In this document: positions 1 through 7,080 of the stretch, piece by piece
Layout: every line of letters starts with the position of its first letter
How positions within the stretch are numbered: the stretch's first letter is position 1
Origin: Acidimicrobiaceae bacterium
GTDB taxonomy: Bacteria > Actinomycetota > Acidimicrobiia > Acidimicrobiales > RAAP-2
Direction: 5' to 3'
NCBI GenBank assembly: GCA_027315005.1
Contig: DAHUZT010000079.1
Coordinates: forward strand, 1 to 33,313
DNA: 33,313 nucleotides
Program-made: the position numbers and the translations under genes
Notes under the pieces: generated by a model
Databases searched by the model: none
Told to the model about the DNA's origin: nothing
The model's input: the letters and a program-made list of their open reading frames with translations, nothing else

Positions 1-461
1 TGGCGGGCGTTCCCACCGTGGTGATCGCCCTCTTGCACACACCGACCGCGGGGATCGTCGTGCTCATCGTCTTCGTCGGCTTCCAGCTGATCGAGAACCA
101 CTTCCTCTACCCGGTCGTCATGAGCAGAAGCGTCCGGATGAACCCGCTGTGGGTCCTGCTCTCCGTCTTGGTCGGAGCCAACCTCGGGGGGGTGTTCGGT
201 TCGTCGTTCGGAGCACTGATCGGTGCTCTGGTGGCCATCCCCGTCGGCGGGGCGATCCAGGTCGTCTTCCGGGAGATCTGGGAGCAATCCGCTTCGGGGA
301 CGATCGCGCGGTCCCCGTCCGAGGGGGAGTCCGAGGTGGAACCGGCGGTCGGGACGCAGTCGCATTCGGACACCGAGCCGGCCTCCAACGGGGCGGACCC
401 GACCGACCCCCCGGTCAACAGGTCCGAAGAGCGCAGCGCTGCCGGGGTGACGCCCGGCTGA
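1..461 (+). CDS. AI-2E family transporter, C-terminal part (5' end outside window)
   Basis: The frame is open from base 3 and ends at TGA 459-461, so only the C-terminal ~152 residues are present. The visible part has two to three hydrophobic segments: one around VVIALLHTPTAGIVVLIVF, then LLSVLVGANLGGVFGSSFGALIGALVAIPVG. Between them lies the motif QLIENHFLYPVVMSRSVRMNP, which resembles the conserved QxIExxxLxPxIMgrsv region of AI-2E/PerM family integral membrane proteins. Family members have eight or so membrane segments and export small molecules or ions; the substrate here is unknown. The last ~55 residues form a hydrophilic, acidic, Ser/Pro-rich cytoplasmic tail of low complexity. The gene precedes a mannosyltransferase by 27 bases with no obvious terminator. 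Confidence 0.85.
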   Translation, partial: AGVPTVVIALLHTPTAGIVVLIVFVGFQLIENHFLYPVVMSRSVRMNPLWVLLSVLVGANLGGVFGSSFGALIGALVAIPVGGAIQVVFREIWEQSASGTIARSPSEGESEVEPAVGTQSHSDTEPASNGADPTDPPVNRSEERSAAGVTPG

Positions 462-475
462 TCCGGCTCCTCTCG

Positions 476-481
476 TAAGCT
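476..481 (+). promoter_or_regulatory. Candidate -10 box (TAAGCT) for a leaderless mannosyltransferase mRNA
   Basis: TAAGCT lies seven bases before the ATG at 489. It fits the actinobacterial TANNNT -10 pattern placed so that transcription would begin at or very near the start codon. The same arrangement recurs at eight other starts in the window. No -35 box is evident. Confidence 0.5.
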
Positions 482-488
482 TCCCGGG

Positions 489-1229
489 ATGAACGTCCTG
501 GTGGTCCTGCCCACCTTCAACGAGTCCGAGAACATCGAACATGTGCTCCGACGGATCAGGGGGGCGGTTCCCGCCGCGACGGTGCTGGTGGTCGATGACG
601 GCAGTCCCGACGGCACCGCCGACATCGCCGAGCGGGTGGGCAAGGAAGTGGGCAACATCGAGCTTCTGCGCCGCCACGAGAAGTCGGGGCTCGGGTCCGC
701 GTACCGGGCCGGGTTCCGGTGGGGCCTTGCCCGCGGGTTCGATGCCTGCGTGGAGATGGACGCCGACCTCTCCCACGAACCCGAGGCACTGCCCGAGCTG
801 ATCGGTACCCTTTCCTCCGAGTGCGAGTTGGTCATCGGCTCGCGCTACGTTCCAGGCGGCTCGATCCCCAATTGGGTGTGGCACCGTCGGCTGTTGTCGC
901 GTGGTGGGAGCATCTACGCCTCGACGGTGCTCGGGCTCGGGGTGGCCGACGCAACCGCCGGCTTCCGGGTCTACGCGGCGCCCTTGCTCCGGAGGATCGA
1001 CCTGGACCGGATCAGGGCCGACGGCTACGGATTCCAGATCGAGATGACCTACCAGGCCAGGCGGGCGGGCGCCGGGGTGCAAGAGGTGCCGATCCGCTTC
1101 GCCGAACGCGAGCTCGGTCAATCGAAGATGTCGACCTTCATCGTGGTGGAGGCGTTCGCCCTGGTGACCTGGTGGGGGATGGTGCGAGCGGTGCGCCGGG
1201 CCCGATCGGCGTTGCAGTCGACCGGGTGA
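489..1229 (+). CDS. Polyprenol-phosphate mannosyltransferase (GT2 family, Ppm1/DPM1-like)
   Basis: This is a 246-residue cytoplasmic GT-A glycosyltransferase. It carries the nucleotide-sugar motif VDDGSPDGTA (about residues 35-44), the metal-binding MDADLSH (90-96), and the DATAGFRVY and IRADGYGFQIEMTYQARRAG segments typical of dolichol/polyprenol-phosphate mannose synthases. The enzyme transfers mannose from GDP-mannose to polyprenyl phosphate. In actinobacteria the product feeds lipomannan/lipoarabinomannan synthesis and protein O-mannosylation at the membrane. There is no C-terminal membrane domain and no fused apolipoprotein N-acyltransferase domain, unlike M. tuberculosis Ppm1, so it corresponds to the catalytic half only. 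The ATG at 489 has no Shine-Dalgarno sequence but has TAAGCT seven bases upstream, suggesting a leaderless message. A response regulator follows after nine bases. Polyprenol specificity is inferred from similarity. Confidence 0.85.
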   Translation: MNVLVVLPTFNESENIEHVLRRIRGAVPAATVLVVDDGSPDGTADIAERVGKEVGNIELLRRHEKSGLGSAYRAGFRWGLARGFDACVEMDADLSHEPEALPELIGTLSSECELVIGSRYVPGGSIPNWVWHRRLLSRGGSIYASTVLGLGVADATAGFRVYAAPLLRRIDLDRIRADGYGFQIEMTYQARRAGAGVQEVPIRFAERELGQSKMSTFIVVEAFALVTWWGMVRAVRRARSALQSTG

Positions 1230-1238
1230 GCCGGGGCG

Positions 1239-1931
1239 GTGAGTGGCACCGGCCGCATCCTGGTGGCCGACGACGAGCCCTACATCACCGACGTGGTGGC
1301 ATCCGCCCTCACGTTCGAGGGGTTCGAGTGCACCGAGGTCTGGAGGGGAGGGGACGCGCTGGAGGAGGTGCGCGCCGGGCGCCACGACCTGGTGGTGCTC
1401 GACATCATGCTGCCGGACCTGGATGGATTCGAGGTGTGCCGCCGGATGCGGAGCGAAGGCATCCGCACTCCGGTGGTCTTCCTCACCGCCCGTGACGCCA
1501 CTTCGGACAAGGTGGCCGGCTTGGTCGACGGTGACGACTACCTGACCAAGCCGTTCAGCATCGAAGAGCTGGTGGCGAGGATCCGCGCCGTACTCCGCAG
1601 GACGGTTCTGGAGGAGCTGAAGGACGAGGGACGGCTCAAATTCGCCGATCTGGTACTCGACGTCAACACCCACGAGGTCTGGCGCAACGGACAGTCGATC
1701 GAGCTCACCGCGACCGAGTTCAATCTGCTCGAGTACCTGATGATCAACGCCCGGCACGTGCTGTCGAAGAGCCAGATCCTGGACCAGGTCTGGGACGAGG
1801 GATTCGAAGGGGACTCGAACATCGTGGAGATCTACATCTCGTACCTTCGAAAGAAGATCGACTGTCACGAACCGCCGCTCATCCACACCATCCGCCGGGT
1901 CGGCTACAGCCTCCGTGAGCCCCGACGATGA
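1239..1931 (+). CDS. OmpR/PhoB-family response regulator (TrcR/PhoP-like)
   Basis: The protein has 230 residues: a receiver domain (about 6-120) followed by a winged-helix DNA-binding domain (about 130-228). The acidic pair D11-D12, phospho-acceptor D55 in LDIMLPDLDG, T83 in FLTARD and K104 in LTKPF are all present. The C-terminal domain shows ELTATEFNLLEYLM, the recognition segment DSNIVEIYISYLRKKI and the terminal IHTIRRVGYSLR. It is presumably phosphorylated by the kinase encoded next, whose ATG overlaps this gene's stop (ATGA, 1928-1931). The start is GTG at 1239, nine bases after the mannosyltransferase stop. Oddity: the segment before DDY reads GLVDGDDY, one residue shorter than the usual GLxxGADDY (see findings). 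Target genes cannot be read from the sequence. Confidence 0.93.
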   Translation: MSGTGRILVADDEPYITDVVASALTFEGFECTEVWRGGDALEEVRAGRHDLVVLDIMLPDLDGFEVCRRMRSEGIRTPVVFLTARDATSDKVAGLVDGDDYLTKPFSIEELVARIRAVLRRTVLEELKDEGRLKFADLVLDVNTHEVWRNGQSIELTATEFNLLEYLMINARHVLSKSQILDQVWDEGFEGDSNIVEIYISYLRKKIDCHEPPLIHTIRRVGYSLREPRR

Positions 1932-3478
1932 GGCTCCGGCTGAGGCTGGTCATCACCATGATCGTCCTGGTCGCGGTCGGACTGGCGGCGGTGGATGCCA
2001 TCACCCTGTCCTCTCTACGCTCCTCGCTCTACGGCCGGGTGGACGATCAGCTCCGCTCCACGGCTCGACTGATCACCGCATACGTGGATCACAGCGAACG
2101 TCACGGCCACGTGGTCACCGTCATCGGCATCGACTCGCGGGTGAACCCGGAGCTCTATGTCGAACTGCTCGACCGGAACCAGTCTGCGCGGATCGTTCGC
2201 CCTTCGGGCGAACAGCACCAGATCGACCCACCTCCCCAGCTACCCGGGGTGCTCCCGACAGGTCGGTACCGCCCGACCAACTCCGAGATCCGGACCCAGC
2301 GTGCCGCCATCGCCGGGCTGCCGCTGGTGAACGTGCCGTCGGTTGTGCGACATGGACCCGAGTTCCGGTTGCTCGCGAGCCCGGTGACGGGGGGAACCCT
2401 CGTCGTGGCCACCGCGCTCACGACGGTCGATGACACCCTGAGCTCTTTGCGAACGATCGAGCTCGCACTCAGCATCGGGTTGCTGGTGGTGCTCGCCGCG
2501 CTGATGACCCTGCTGATCCGCCTCGGATTGCGCCCGCTCGAGGCCATGGTGGCGGACGCCGACGCCATCGCCGCCGGCGACCTCACCCGCCGGGTGCAGC
2601 CGACACGGGGCAACGGGGAGATCGCGCGGCTCGGGCGAGCGTTCAATCGGATGCTCGCCCAGATCGAAGCCGCCTTCACCCAGCGGGAGCGCTCGGAGGA
2701 ACGACTGAAGAGCTTCGTGGCCGACGCTTCCCACGAGCTCCGGACACCGCTGACCTCGATCCGGGGCTATGCCGAGCTTCTTCGCACCCATGCGCTGGTC
2801 GACCCCGAGGCACGCGATCGGGCATTGGCACGCATCGAGCGGGAGGCCGGCAGGATGGGCGCACTGGTCGGTGACCTTTCGGTGCTTGCCTCTGACGGTG
2901 TCGGTCCGGATCCGGCGCGCCAACCGGTGGATCTGGCGGCGGTGGCCGAAGAGGCCGTGGCCGACGCACGCACCATCCACCCCGCACGGCACATCGGGCT
3001 GGATGCCCCAGCGGCCGTGATCGTGAGCGCGGATGACGCCCGCCTCGAACAGATGGTCCACAACCTGGTCGGCAATGCCCTTACCCACACACCCCCCGGC
3101 ACAGCTGTCGACGTCACGGTGGTGGCCCGAGGCGATCGTGCCCTGCTCGAGGTGACCGACCGGGGTCCAGGGATGACCGACGAGCAGGCCCACCACGCCT
3201 TCGATCGCTTCTATCGGGGCGGGGAGGACCGATGGGCCGGAGGCTCCGGCCTCGGACTGTTCATCGTGGCCAACCTGGCCAGGACCTTCGGCGGCGAGGT
3301 GAGCGTCGACACGGCGATCGGGCGCGGATCGACCTTCAGGGTCGTGTTACCCCTGTCCGGTCCGCAGTCCCCGGCCGGCTCCGAGCCAGGCGGCGACCAC
3401 CTCCGGCCGACCGGCTGGTCAGCGAAGGGCCCGCTGCGCCGGGACGGGCCGGGTGGCCTGTCACGATCCGATGGCTGA
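1928..3478 (+). CDS. Two-component sensor histidine kinase
   Basis: This 516-residue membrane kinase pairs with the upstream response regulator through an ATGA overlap. Order of domains: TM1 at about 7-27, an extracytoplasmic sensor region of ~145 residues, TM2 at about 178-198, HAMP (199-250), a HisKA domain with the phospho-acceptor H269 in ADASHELRTPLTSIRGY, and HATPase_c with N-box LVGNALTHTP, G1 DRGPGMTDEQ and G2 GSGLGLFIV. The sensor region has no recognisable ligand-binding signature, so the signal is unknown. After the ATPase fold (ending near STFRVVLPLSG) comes a ~40-residue Pro/Gly/Arg-rich tail that probably is disordered. The last 18 bases overlap the end of the convergent isochorismate synthase gene (3461-3478). 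Architecture resembles actinobacterial TrcS/MprB-type kinases. Confidence 0.93.
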   Translation: MRLRLRLVITMIVLVAVGLAAVDAITLSSLRSSLYGRVDDQLRSTARLITAYVDHSERHGHVVTVIGIDSRVNPELYVELLDRNQSARIVRPSGEQHQIDPPPQLPGVLPTGRYRPTNSEIRTQRAAIAGLPLVNVPSVVRHGPEFRLLASPVTGGTLVVATALTTVDDTLSSLRTIELALSIGLLVVLAALMTLLIRLGLRPLEAMVADADAIAAGDLTRRVQPTRGNGEIARLGRAFNRMLAQIEAAFTQRERSEERLKSFVADASHELRTPLTSIRGYAELLRTHALVDPEARDRALARIEREAGRMGALVGDLSVLASDGVGPDPARQPVDLAAVAEEAVADARTIHPARHIGLDAPAAVIVSADDARLEQMVHNLVGNALTHTPPGTAVDVTVVARGDRALLEVTDRGPGMTDEQAHHAFDRFYRGGEDRWAGGSGLGLFIVANLARTFGGEVSVDTAIGRGSTFRVVLPLSGPQSPAGSEPGGDHLRPTGWSAKGPLRRDGPGGLSRSDG

Positions 3479-4933
3479 GGCAACCGGCCCGGGAGCCAGC
3501 GCATCGTAGACGGCCCGGAGCTTGAGCTCGGTCTCGGCCAGCTCCGCGTAGGGGCGCGACCCGGCGACGATGCCAACACCGGCTGCCAGGCGGGCGGTGT
3601 GGCCCCGGAGGGTGCACGCTCTGATCCCGACCATCCAGCATCCGTCGCCGTGACCGTCGAGATACCCCACAGCACCGGCATACTGACCACGGGGGACCGC
3701 TTCCATCTCGCCGATCAGCTGCTTCGCCCTCGCCCGCGGCACGCCACCGACGGCGGGGGTGGGATGGAGGACGGCCACCAGGTCGAGGGCGGTGGGAAGG
3801 CTCCGATCGGCCCGGTCCGCCAGGGTGCCGGTGATCGACGTGCCGAAATGGGTGATGGTACTGAGATGGACGAGATCGGGGACGGTCGGGACCACGATCG
3901 TCGAGCACAGTGGTGTCAGCCGGCGCCCGATCTCCTCCACCACGTGGCGGTGCTCGGCAACATCCTTCGAGGAAGCGGCCAGGTCGCCGGGGAGCAGGCG
4001 GAGGTCGGGCTGCGCCGGCTGCTTCCGGCCGTCGCCGAGCGCCTTACGACCGGCGTCCCGCCGCCGACCGGATCCGGCCCGCGCGGTCGTACCGGCCAGC
4101 GGCCGCGAGGACACCTGCCTTCCCCGCCGTGCGACCAGCAGCTCGGGACTGGCTCCGAAAAACTGCCCATGCGGCGTGGGCAACGAGAAGACGGTGCAGC
4201 TCGGCTCGCGCTCGTGCCAGCGACCGAGTAGGCCGGGGAGGTCGGGGGACATGCCGAAGTCGACGTCGACCTGCCGCGCCAGGACCACCTTGGAGACGCT
4301 TCCTTCCTCGATTGCCCGCAATGCACCGCCGACGGTCTCGAGGAAGTCGTGCTCGGAGGACAGATAGCGCACGCCGGATGGCGCACCGGGACGGAGCGCC
4401 TCCGGAGCGGTCGACGAGCCCGGTAACGGAAGGCAAAGGTCGTCTCGTACCGCGGCAGTGTCGTTCGACGAGGGACGCCACCCGAGGAGTCGGGAGCGGG
4501 CAGCGGCCGGATCGTCGGGGGGCTCGCCGGAGACGAAAGTCACCCACTCGGAGCCGTCCGGCTCCCTGCAGTAGGTGATCTCCGGAACCGCAAGGGACGC
4601 AGCTTCACCCCGCTCGAACGGAAAGGCGGCGAAGCCCACGATGCCGCTCGAGGGCGACGCACACCGGTCGTCGGTGACGAGGGACCCGAGCCAGCCGGCC
4701 GCGCGTCCGAGGGCGACCGGATCGTCGAGACCCTGGGGAAGGCCGATGCTGAGCGCGGTTCCGAGCCCCATCAGCAGACGATCGCCAAAATGCATCAGCC
4801 GGCCCGATCGACCCGACAGCGCGAACGCGTCGATGGGTTTGCCGGGCAAGAGCCCGATCCGGCGGGCGGCGAGCCGGCCGATCGATCGGTCACCGCGGAG
4901 TGGTTCGGCGCGCGACGCATCCAGACGGATCAT
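3461..4933 (-). CDS. menF: Isochorismate synthase (MenF/EntC family)
   Basis: The 490-residue protein converts chorismate to isochorismate, the first committed step of menaquinone synthesis. The chorismate-binding fold occupies the C-terminal half. It shows VSKVVLARQVDVD, FFGASPELLVARRG, SSRPLAGT, SSKDVAEHRHVVEEI, the isochorismate-type LHPTPAVGGVPR (rather than the PAGTLSGAPK of anthranilate synthase) and GQYAGAVGYLDGHGDGCWMVGIRA. The demethylmenaquinone methyltransferase gene ends 22 bases upstream on the same strand, supporting the menaquinone role over siderophore use. Oddity: the stretch between PLAGT and SSKD carries an Arg/Lys/Gln-rich insertion of about 18 residues compared with typical family members. 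ATG at 4933 is used; no clear ribosome binding site is seen. The 3' end overlaps the convergent kinase gene by 18 bases. Confidence 0.88.
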   Translation of the reverse strand: MIRLDASRAEPLRGDRSIGRLAARRIGLLPGKPIDAFALSGRSGRLMHFGDRLLMGLGTALSIGLPQGLDDPVALGRAAGWLGSLVTDDRCASPSSGIVGFAAFPFERGEAASLAVPEITYCREPDGSEWVTFVSGEPPDDPAAARSRLLGWRPSSNDTAAVRDDLCLPLPGSSTAPEALRPGAPSGVRYLSSEHDFLETVGGALRAIEEGSVSKVVLARQVDVDFGMSPDLPGLLGRWHEREPSCTVFSLPTPHGQFFGASPELLVARRGRQVSSRPLAGTTARAGSGRRRDAGRKALGDGRKQPAQPDLRLLPGDLAASSKDVAEHRHVVEEIGRRLTPLCSTIVVPTVPDLVHLSTITHFGTSITGTLADRADRSLPTALDLVAVLHPTPAVGGVPRARAKQLIGEMEAVPRGQYAGAVGYLDGHGDGCWMVGIRACTLRGHTARLAAGVGIVAGSRPYAELAETELKLRAVYDALAPGPVASAIGS

Positions 4934-4955
4934 CGGATGCCGGCAGGTGACGATG

Positions 4956-5690
4956 TCACGGGCGACCCCGTCGGGTGGCGGTGAGCAGCTGGCTGAGTCC
5001 TCCGGAGAGGGCCCGACGGTTGACCATCGAGAATCCCGCGGAGAGCAGCATCGATCGAAGACAGTGCGGTTCCGGGAGGTAGGCGGTGGAGCGGGGAAGG
5101 TAGCGATAGGCCGACGGGTCGGAGAGGAGGCCGCCGATCACCGGGACCACGTGACGGAACCAGAGACGGTCCCCGGCTGCGAGCAGGGGCTGATCGGGCT
5201 CTGCCACCTCGAGCAGACCGATCCGGCCGCCCGGACGGAGGACGCGGCCGAGCTCGGCGAAAACGCTCTCGAGGTCGGTGAAGTTCCGCAGGGCATAGCC
5301 GCAGGTGGCCCCGTCCAGCGAGCCCGAGCGGAGGGGAAGTTCCGATCCGTCGGCCAGAACGAGGGGGAGGCCGGTGCGATTCGCGTCGAGCATGCCGGTC
5401 GACAGGTCGGCACCCAACGCGTGGAAGCCTCGTCGGCGAAGAATGGCGAGGAAGTCGCCCGTACCGCAGGCCAGATCGAGGATCCGAGAGCCGGACGGAA
5501 GTCCGAGCGCCCGTACCGACACCGTTCTCCAGCGGACATCGAGTCCGAAGGTGATCAGCCGGTTGACCATGTCGTAGCGCGGGGCGATGGTGTCGAACAT
5601 GGACCGGACGAGCGCCGTCTTTGCGGCCCCGGCGGGCAGTTCCTCGGTGACGGGCCCGTTCACGACCGGGCGGCGACCTTCGGGATGCAA
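4956..5690 (-). CDS. menG: Demethylmenaquinone methyltransferase (MenG/UbiE family)
   Basis: This 244-residue SAM-dependent methyltransferase carries out the last step of menaquinone synthesis, C-methylating demethylmenaquinone. The N-terminal signature VRSMFDTIAPRYDMVNRLITFGLDVRWR is the UbiE/COQ5 family hallmark. SAM-binding motif I is ILDLACGTGDFL, followed by GADLSTGMLD, ADGSELPLRSGSLDGATCGYALRNFTD and the VLRPGGRIGLLEVAEP block. Length matches the family. The first in-frame start is TTG at 5690; GTG at 5663 would trim nine residues and leave the fold intact, so the start is uncertain. It forms a two-gene unit with the downstream isochorismate synthase gene. The 107 bases upstream (5691-5797) hold no gene I can support. 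Confidence 0.9.
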   Translation of the reverse strand: MHPEGRRPVVNGPVTEELPAGAAKTALVRSMFDTIAPRYDMVNRLITFGLDVRWRTVSVRALGLPSGSRILDLACGTGDFLAILRRRGFHALGADLSTGMLDANRTGLPLVLADGSELPLRSGSLDGATCGYALRNFTDLESVFAELGRVLRPGGRIGLLEVAEPDQPLLAAGDRLWFRHVVPVIGGLLSDPSAYRYLPRSTAYLPEPHCLRSMLLSAGFSMVNRRALSGGLSQLLTATRRGRP

Positions 5691-5797
5691 CCCCCATGAG
5701 CGGTTGCTGCTGCCCGAGCGCCACAGAGCTTCCCGGGTCGCCGCAGCCTGCGGAACGGAATCGGCCGTGATCTGATCACCGCCATCGGGTCAGGCCT

Positions 5798-6253
5798 TCA
5801 CCGGTAGTAGCGGTAGACGACCTGGGCCACGCAGCTGGGCTTCTCCGCACCTTCGGTCTCCAGTGTCACGTCGAGTGCGATCTGGACCCCGCCGGACACC
5901 TCTTCGACCTCGGCCACCGAGGCGCGTAGGCGCAGATTGGAGTTCACTGGGACCGGAGCGGGGAACCGGACCCGGTTGCACCCGTAGTTGACCCCCATCG
6001 AGATCCCCTCCACCTCCAGCACCTCGTGCAGGAAGACGGGAATGAGCGAGAGGGTGAGGTAGCCGTGAGCGATCGTCGTGCCGAATGGTCCGGACTCAGC
6101 CCGTTCCGGATCGATGTGGATCCATTGATGATCGCCGGTGGCATCCGCAAACCGGTTGATCATGTCCTGGTCGATGCGGTGCCATTCCCCGTGACCCAGC
6201 TCCGAGCCGACGAGGTCGGAGAACGATTCGATGCCGCGAACGGTGGTAGTCAT
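5798..6253 (-). CDS. MaoC-like (R)-specific hydratase/dehydratase, Rv0130 (HtdZ)-like
   Basis: The protein has 151 residues and a single hot-dog fold. The hydratase motif FADATGDHQWIHIDPERAESGPFGTTIAHGYLTLSL contains the catalytic Asp and His (ATGDHQWIH). The line VNYGCNRVRFPAPVPVNSNLR closely matches what I recall of M. tuberculosis Rv0130/HtdZ, a 3-hydroxyacyl-thioester dehydratase. It probably acts on a 3-hydroxyacyl-CoA or acyl-ACP; the chain length is unknown. ATG at 6253 is chosen because TACTGT lies seven bases before it and because an upstream GTG (6277) would only add codons from a 15-base tandem duplication. It is divergent from the metal transporter gene, with 137 bases between. 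There is no other fatty-acid gene beside it. Confidence 0.87.
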   Translation of the reverse strand: MTTTVRGIESFSDLVGSELGHGEWHRIDQDMINRFADATGDHQWIHIDPERAESGPFGTTIAHGYLTLSLIPVFLHEVLEVEGISMGVNYGCNRVRFPAPVPVNSNLRLRASVAEVEEVSGGVQIALDVTLETEGAEKPSCVAQVVYRYYR

Positions 6254-6280
6254 GGTCCACACAGTAATGGTCCACACAGT
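6252..6280. repeat. 15-base tandem duplication at the maoC start
   Basis: The 14-mer ATGGTCCACACAGT occurs at 6252-6265 and again at 6267-6280, giving a 15-base period. On the minus strand the junction generates TACTGT, the candidate -10 box, and the first copy contains the maoC ATG. It could be a recent slippage duplication. Confidence 0.85.
6261..6266 (-). promoter_or_regulatory. Candidate -10 box (TACTGT) for leaderless maoC mRNA
   Basis: Read on the minus strand, TACTGT is followed by seven bases and then the ATG at 6253. This matches the TANNNT-to-start spacing seen at other genes here. It is formed at the junction of the tandem duplication. Confidence 0.45.
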
Positions 6281-6378
6281 CGGGAGAGTCGGGTCCTCGC
6301 CATCAGGGACCGGCCTCGCTCGGAGATGAGGGACTCCTTCGATCCCCGATCAGCGTCACCTACGAGGGATCGTCTCGG

Positions 6379-6384
6379 TACTCT
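6379..6384 (+). promoter_or_regulatory. Candidate -10 box (TACTCT) for the VIT-family gene
   Basis: TACTCT ends six bases before the ATG at 6391, consistent with a leaderless message. Just upstream is an inverted repeat, CGATCCC (6340-6346) and GGGATCG (6366-6372), whose right arm falls between the expected -35 and -10 positions. It could be an operator, but no known regulator site is recognised. Confidence 0.45.
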
Positions 6385-6390
6385 GGGCCG

Positions 6391-7080
6391 ATGGCGGATC
6401 ACCATCATCGCAACGTCCAGGGTGGGGGAGCCCGGGCTGCCGTATTCGGCGTCAGCGACGGACTGGTCTCCAACGTCTCGTTGATCCTGGGCATGGCCGG
6501 AGCGCATGCTTCGGCGGGCAACGTCCGGCTGGCCGGATTGGCCGGATTGGTTGGCGGGGCATGTTCGATGGCGGCGGGTGAGTACGTCTCCATGCGGGCA
6601 CAGTCCGAGCTCATGCAACACGAGCTCGACGTCGAGCGCGAGGCGATCCATCACGACCCCGAGGTCGAGCGCCGTGAGCTCGCGACGATCTACGAGCACC
6701 GCGGGCTGGAGGCCGAATTGGCTCGAGAGCTCTCGGCCAAGATGATGAGCGACCCCGACCTCGCACTGGAGACCCATGCGCGTGAGGAGCTCGGTTTCGA
6801 CCCGGAAGAGACCGGTCAGCCGTTGCAGGCTGCGGGGTCGTCGTTTCTCACGTTCGCCCTCGGTGCGCTGGTGCCCTTGCTGCCATGGCTGGTGGCGAGC
6901 GGTCTCGGAGCCACCCTCTGGTCGGTGGGCCTCGGGGCGGTCGGAGCGGTCTCGGTCGGTGCCGTGCTCTCCCACTTCACCGGCCGACGGTGGCTGTGGT
7001 CCGCCGGGCGCCAGCTTCTGATCGCCTCCGGAGCGGCGGCCGTCACCTTCGGTATCGGTCACCTGGTCGGCGTCGGTTGA
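6391..7080 (+). CDS. VIT1/CCC1-family metal (Fe/Mn) transporter
   Basis: The 229-residue integral membrane protein belongs to the vacuolar iron transporter family. The N-terminus reads AAVFGVSDGLVSNVSLILGMAGA (helix 1), followed by GLAGLVGGACSMAAGEYVSMRAQSEL (helix 2), both family signatures. A charged cytoplasmic domain follows (about 70-135; repeated acidic residues and ELATIYEHRGLEAELARELSAKMM), where VIT proteins bind metal. Three C-terminal helices come next (about 143-165, 170-190, 203-225). The family moves Fe2+ or Mn2+ across a membrane, usually by H+ exchange; in bacteria this would mean export or detoxification. The exact ion is not readable. The His-containing N-terminus (ADHHHRN) is short. 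The last 22 bases overlap the convergent mycothiol synthase gene. Confidence 0.9.
   Translation: MADHHHRNVQGGGARAAVFGVSDGLVSNVSLILGMAGAHASAGNVRLAGLAGLVGGACSMAAGEYVSMRAQSELMQHELDVEREAIHHDPEVERRELATIYEHRGLEAELARELSAKMMSDPDLALETHAREELGFDPEETGQPLQAAGSSFLTFALGALVPLLPWLVASGLGATLWSVGLGAVGAVSVGAVLSHFTGRRWLWSAGRQLLIASGAAAVTFGIGHLVGVG

Noticed and set aside
107..835. 242-codon minus-strand frame over the transporter tail and mannosyltransferase gene
   Set aside because: Antisense, Ser/Arg/Pro-rich, no recognisable domain.
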